DNA of 9,394 nt, taken from NCBI GenBank assembly GCA_964459305.1, contig CAYWNA010000385.1:1-9394 (forward strand), read 5' to 3'. The DNA comes from CAYWNA01 sp964459305. Lineage in GTDB: Bacteria; Planctomycetota; Planctomycetia; Pirellulales; Pirellulaceae. A program made the translations under genes and the position numbers. Below are positions 6,878 through 9,394 of the stretch, one piece after another (within the stretch, counting starts at the first letter, position 1; each line of letters begins with the position of its first letter). Under the pieces are notes generated by a model. That model saw only the letters and a list, made by a program, of their open reading frames with translations, made no database searches and was not told the origin of the DNA.

Positions 6878-8851
6878 TTAGCGTTCAGGCCACGCAATCA
6901 AGACATTTCCCTTTTGGTCGCTCAACTTCAAGTCGGCAATCGTTGCTTTGCCTGGGCCTTCACTGACGTCGATCCGAAGTTTGTAGATTCGCTGATCGGT
7001 GGAGAGTTCAACATCTATGTCCTGCCACCCGTCCGTCGATTGGACATCGAATTCGATACGCGTGCCTCTTGGCAATAGCAGATCGGGCTTCGTTGTGTAG
7101 AACACTTCACCTTTGCCTTTTGTTTGGGCAGCAAGCCGAAACGACAAACGGTAGGGGCCGGGCGGAAGCTCTTTGCCCAGGGAGTCGATTGCGATTCCGG
7201 GATCATCGCCGGTGAATTGCAGGTGAAGCATGCGGTCCTTGATTTCCAGTTCCGTATTCTTGCGAGCACGAATCGTCTTGGTCGCCCGCCTCTTCCTGGT
7301 GCCCGTCTCTTGTGGGTCGATTTCAAAATTCGTCCATTCGGGGTGACGATGCGGAAGCGATGCTGTCTTAGCAGGCGAATAGAACTTGGGCGCTGCGTGC
7401 AAAACATCGCGAGTCATGTCGGTCCACTGTTGTGTCATCGCATGCAATCGGTCGGGCTCGCAAGCGGCCAGATCGTGCAACTCGGTACGATCTTTGCCGA
7501 TATTGTAAAGCTCCCATGCTTCGCCGCGAAAACTGACCGCTTTCCAATCGCCGTCACGAAGCCCCCGGTCGTTACTGAACAACAGATGGATCGGTTCGCG
7601 TGAAGCCGCGGGCTTGCCACGAAAGATCGGCGCGAGGGATACGCCAGAAACCGTCCGTAGTTCGCGACCGGGCCATTGATCCGGAACGGGACTCTTGCCG
7701 ATCTCGGCCAGCGTTGGCATCACGTCGATCAGGTGTGCCGGGTCGCGAACGATGGCTCCAGGTTTCGTCTTGAGACCGGTTGGCCAGTGGACGATTGCCG
7801 GAGTACTGATACCACCTTCAAATTGATTCTGCTTGTAGTAGCGGAAGGGACTGTTTCGCGCCCAGGCCCAACCCGTCGAGTCACTCCACCTGACGCTCCC
7901 GTCGGTTGGTTCCGCATCCAGGCCATTTGATCGACGGTCGTACGGACAAGCGCCGTTATCGGACACAAACAGAATCAGCGTATTTTCCAGTTCATCATGG
8001 GATCGCAAGTCATCAACCAATCGCCCGATTTCATGGTCGACACGGTCGATCATCGCGGCAAGCGCTGTCATCCGCTTTGCTTCCCACGCTCGCCGCCTGT
8101 CGCTCAGTGATTCCCACGCGGGGATGTGCTCCGGACGGAGGCTGATCACCAGACGATCAGGCAACAAGCCAATTCCCTTCTGTTTGGCAATACGAGCATC
8201 GCGCACTTGATCCCATCCCAGATCATAGCGCCCCTTGTACTTCGCGTAGTCTTCGGGCAGCGCCTGCAGCGGGGCGTGCGGTGCATTGAAAGCAATGTAC
8301 AGGTACCAGGGCTTCGACGTGTGACGCCCGTCTTTCAGGAACTTCAAGGCGAAGTCCACGTTGGCAATGGTCGTGTAGAAGCCATCCTCCGGAACTTTCC
8401 AGGTCTCGCCGTCGAGCCGGAAGGTACCATCGCCGCTGAAATAGTTGCACGCGCCACTGAGATGACCAAAGTAACGCTCGAAGCCAAAGTCGGTCGGCTG
8501 ACCACTGAGGTGCCATTTGCCGGTCATCGCGGTAAAGTAGCCGCCGCGCCGAAGCACTTCTGCCGAGGTCACCGCGTGCGTCAGTCTTACACTACCGGCG
8601 GCGATGCAATATTGACCCGTTAACAGTGACACACGCGACGAATGGCACTTGGCCGTGTTGTAGAACTGAGAAAACCGAAGCCCGCCGGTGGCCAATGCAT
8701 CCAGGTTGGGCGTGTCAATCTCGCTTCCATAACAGCCGACGTCCGAAAATCCCATGTCATCGACCATGATAATGAGGATGTTGGGACGGTCTGCCGCATG
8801 CGTGCTGCACACGCACGTGATTGTGAACAAAGCAGCAAGGGTTTTGATCAT
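6878..8851 (-). CDS. Secreted type I (formylglycine-type) sulfatase with C-terminal beta-sandwich extension
   Basis: This 657-residue alkaline-phosphatase-superfamily sulfatase would hydrolyse sulfate esters outside the cytoplasm. Residues 1-20 are a Sec signal peptide. The catalytic domain spans about 22-505: RPNILIIMVDDMG carries metal ligands D31 and D32, GKWHL gives K112 and H114, NAPHAPL gives H192, FVSDNG gives metal ligands D298 and N299, and GDWKAV gives K437. The formylglycine site is CHSSR at 69-73, before VSLLTG. C69 and R73 are present, but the Pro or Ala normally at the third position is Ser. A basic linker (about 518-531) leads to a region rich in predicted beta strands at about 532-650, like the jelly-roll or carbohydrate-binding extensions of planctomycete sulfatases. 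Typical arylsulfatases are about 450-550 residues, so the extension explains the length. It is first in a probable three-gene unit. Its ribosome binding site is weak (GGA 6 nt upstream of ATG). The substrate cannot be deduced, and no maturation enzyme is in the window. Confidence 0.93.
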   Translation of the reverse strand: MIKTLAALFTITCVCSTHAADRPNILIIMVDDMGFSDVGCYGSEIDTPNLDALATGGLRFSQFYNTAKCHSSRVSLLTGQYCIAAGSVRLTHAVTSAEVLRRGGYFTAMTGKWHLSGQPTDFGFERYFGHLSGACNYFSGDGTFRLDGETWKVPEDGFYTTIANVDFALKFLKDGRHTSKPWYLYIAFNAPHAPLQALPEDYAKYKGRYDLGWDQVRDARIAKQKGIGLLPDRLVISLRPEHIPAWESLSDRRRAWEAKRMTALAAMIDRVDHEIGRLVDDLRSHDELENTLILFVSDNGACPYDRRSNGLDAEPTDGSVRWSDSTGWAWARNSPFRYYKQNQFEGGISTPAIVHWPTGLKTKPGAIVRDPAHLIDVMPTLAEIGKSPVPDQWPGRELRTVSGVSLAPIFRGKPAASREPIHLLFSNDRGLRDGDWKAVSFRGEAWELYNIGKDRTELHDLAACEPDRLHAMTQQWTDMTRDVLHAAPKFYSPAKTASLPHRHPEWTNFEIDPQETGTRKRRATKTIRARKNTELEIKDRMLHLQFTGDDPGIAIDSLGKELPPGPYRLSFRLAAQTKGKGEVFYTTKPDLLLPRGTRIEFDVQSTDGWQDIDVELSTDQRIYKLRIDVSEGPGKATIADLKLSDQKGNVLIAWPER

Positions 8852-9060
8852 GATCGTTCCGGCTTTCTATTTCAGTGACATGATTCCAGTGTCATCGCTA
8901 CAACGCTTCCGGGCAAGGTGGTCCCGTGGTGGCGGCTGGCAGCGAATACTACACTATCATGGCACAAACCTGCTTGAAGCGGCCGTAAGAGCCCCTTGCC
9001 AAGTGCCCTCAATTGTGGTTCTATTGCGCGTCAGAGAACCTCGCTACAAGGACGCCTGCA
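8852..9060. promoter_or_regulatory. Divergent intergenic region, likely promoters for both directions
   Basis: This 209-bp gap lies between divergent genes and should hold both promoters. On the plus strand, TTGCCA (8996-9001) and TTCTAT (9019-9024) are 17 bp apart. The first is close to a sigma-70 -35 box, but the second matches the -10 consensus at only three of six positions. I found no convincing promoter for the sulfatase direction. A small dyad, TGACA (8876-8880) and TGTCA (8890-8894) with a 9-nt spacer, lies about 25 bp before the sulfatase start and could be an operator or chance. Confidence 0.35.
9048..9052 (+). promoter_or_regulatory. Ribosome binding site deciding the start at 9061
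   Basis: AAGGA ends 8 nt before ATG 9061. This is a strong match and sets the start at MLAHAVYF rather than at the in-frame ATG at 9013, whose extra 16 residues do not fit the domain family. Confidence 0.75.
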
Positions 9061-9378
9061 ATGTTAGCTCACGCTGTATATTTCACGCTTCAGGATGATT
9101 CGGATGCTGCCAAGGAACAGTTGGTCGCCGCTTGCCACAAACACTTGAGCGGCCACGACGGGACAGCATTCTATGCCGCCGGCGCTCTGGAGTCGGATTT
9201 GGATCGCCCGGTGAACGATCGCGACTTTGACGTGTCCCTTTACGTCGTCTTCACCGACCGCTCGGCCCACGATGCCTACCAGCAGAATCCCCGGCACCTG
9301 CAGTTCATCGAAGAGAATAAATCCAATTGGAAGCAAGTTCGGGTTTTCGACTCGAATGTAGCGGCTCCCACGCAGTGA
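9061..9378 (+). CDS. Dabb-family (stress-responsive A/B barrel) protein
   Basis: This encodes a 105-residue protein matching the Dabb family (dimeric alpha+beta ferredoxin-like barrel), which usually is about 95-110 residues long. Visible family features are the first strand HAVYFTL with H4 (4-10), an amphipathic helix with ACHKHL (24-29), a strand around TAFYAAG (35-41), then NDRDFDVSLYVVF (52-64), the helix SAHDAYQQNPRHLQF (68-82) with H79 in the common YQ..P.H.. pattern, and the terminal strand VRVFDS (93-98). There is no signal peptide, so it is probably cytoplasmic. It is divergent from the sulfatase cluster and ends 16 bp before the window edge. Plant homologues include HS1 and olivetolic acid cyclase, but most bacterial members have no assigned reaction, and I infer none here. 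Its neighbourhood does not reveal its job. Confidence 0.88.
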   Translation: MLAHAVYFTLQDDSDAAKEQLVAACHKHLSGHDGTAFYAAGALESDLDRPVNDRDFDVSLYVVFTDRSAHDAYQQNPRHLQFIEENKSNWKQVRVFDSNVAAPTQ

Positions 9379-9394
9379 ATGCTGGCTCGCTACG

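Noticed and set aside
8126..8623. A 165-codon plus-strand open frame opposite the sulfatase
   Set aside because: It lies wholly within the sulfatase catalytic domain, which has intact motifs in the minus-strand frame. The antisense frame is a by-product of codon use.
1..9394. CRISPR arrays, tRNA or rRNA genes, insertion sequences
   Set aside because: I saw no regularly spaced repeats, no cloverleaf or rRNA-like segments, and no transposase motifs or terminal inverted repeats in the window.

Overview
The window looks like part of a Planctomycetota (or related PVC-group) chromosome. The reasons are a moderately GC-rich sequence, very large exported beta-propeller proteins of the PQQ-like/BamB-like type with a methyltransferase-like N-terminus, a secreted sulfatase with an extra C-terminal beta-sandwich, and loosely packed genes. 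This assignment is inference from gene content, not from a marker gene.

Layout. Positions 1-340 carry no gene I can support. They hold a possible plus-strand terminator near the left edge and a GC-rich hairpin. Positions 341-8851 are a minus-strand cluster of three genes, read right to left: a secreted sulfatase (8851-6878), then two tandem paralogues of about 1050 residues (6806-3678 and 3523-341). The gaps between them are 71 and 154 bp. Each paralogue has a signal peptide, a Rossmann/methyltransferase-like domain of about 120 residues, and two consecutive PQQ-like beta-propellers. A 209-bp divergent intergenic region (8852-9060) separates the cluster from a small plus-strand Dabb-domain (stress-responsive A/B barrel) gene at 9061-9378.

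How the genes may work together. All three minus-strand products are predicted to leave the cytoplasm, so the cluster may be an extracytoplasmic module acting on a sulfated substrate. The sulfatase would remove sulfate esters and the two propeller proteins would bind, scaffold or process something not identified here. No glycosidase, transporter, regulator or formylglycine-generating enzyme lies in the window, so the substrate and pathway are unknown.

The most unusual points are the sulfatase active-site motif CHSSR instead of CxPxR, the exported methyltransferase-like domains (one without the usual acidic AdoMet residue), a conserved cysteine motif in both propeller proteins, a heptamer repeat encoding an inter-propeller linker, and similar hairpins 31-34 nt downstream of both paralogues.
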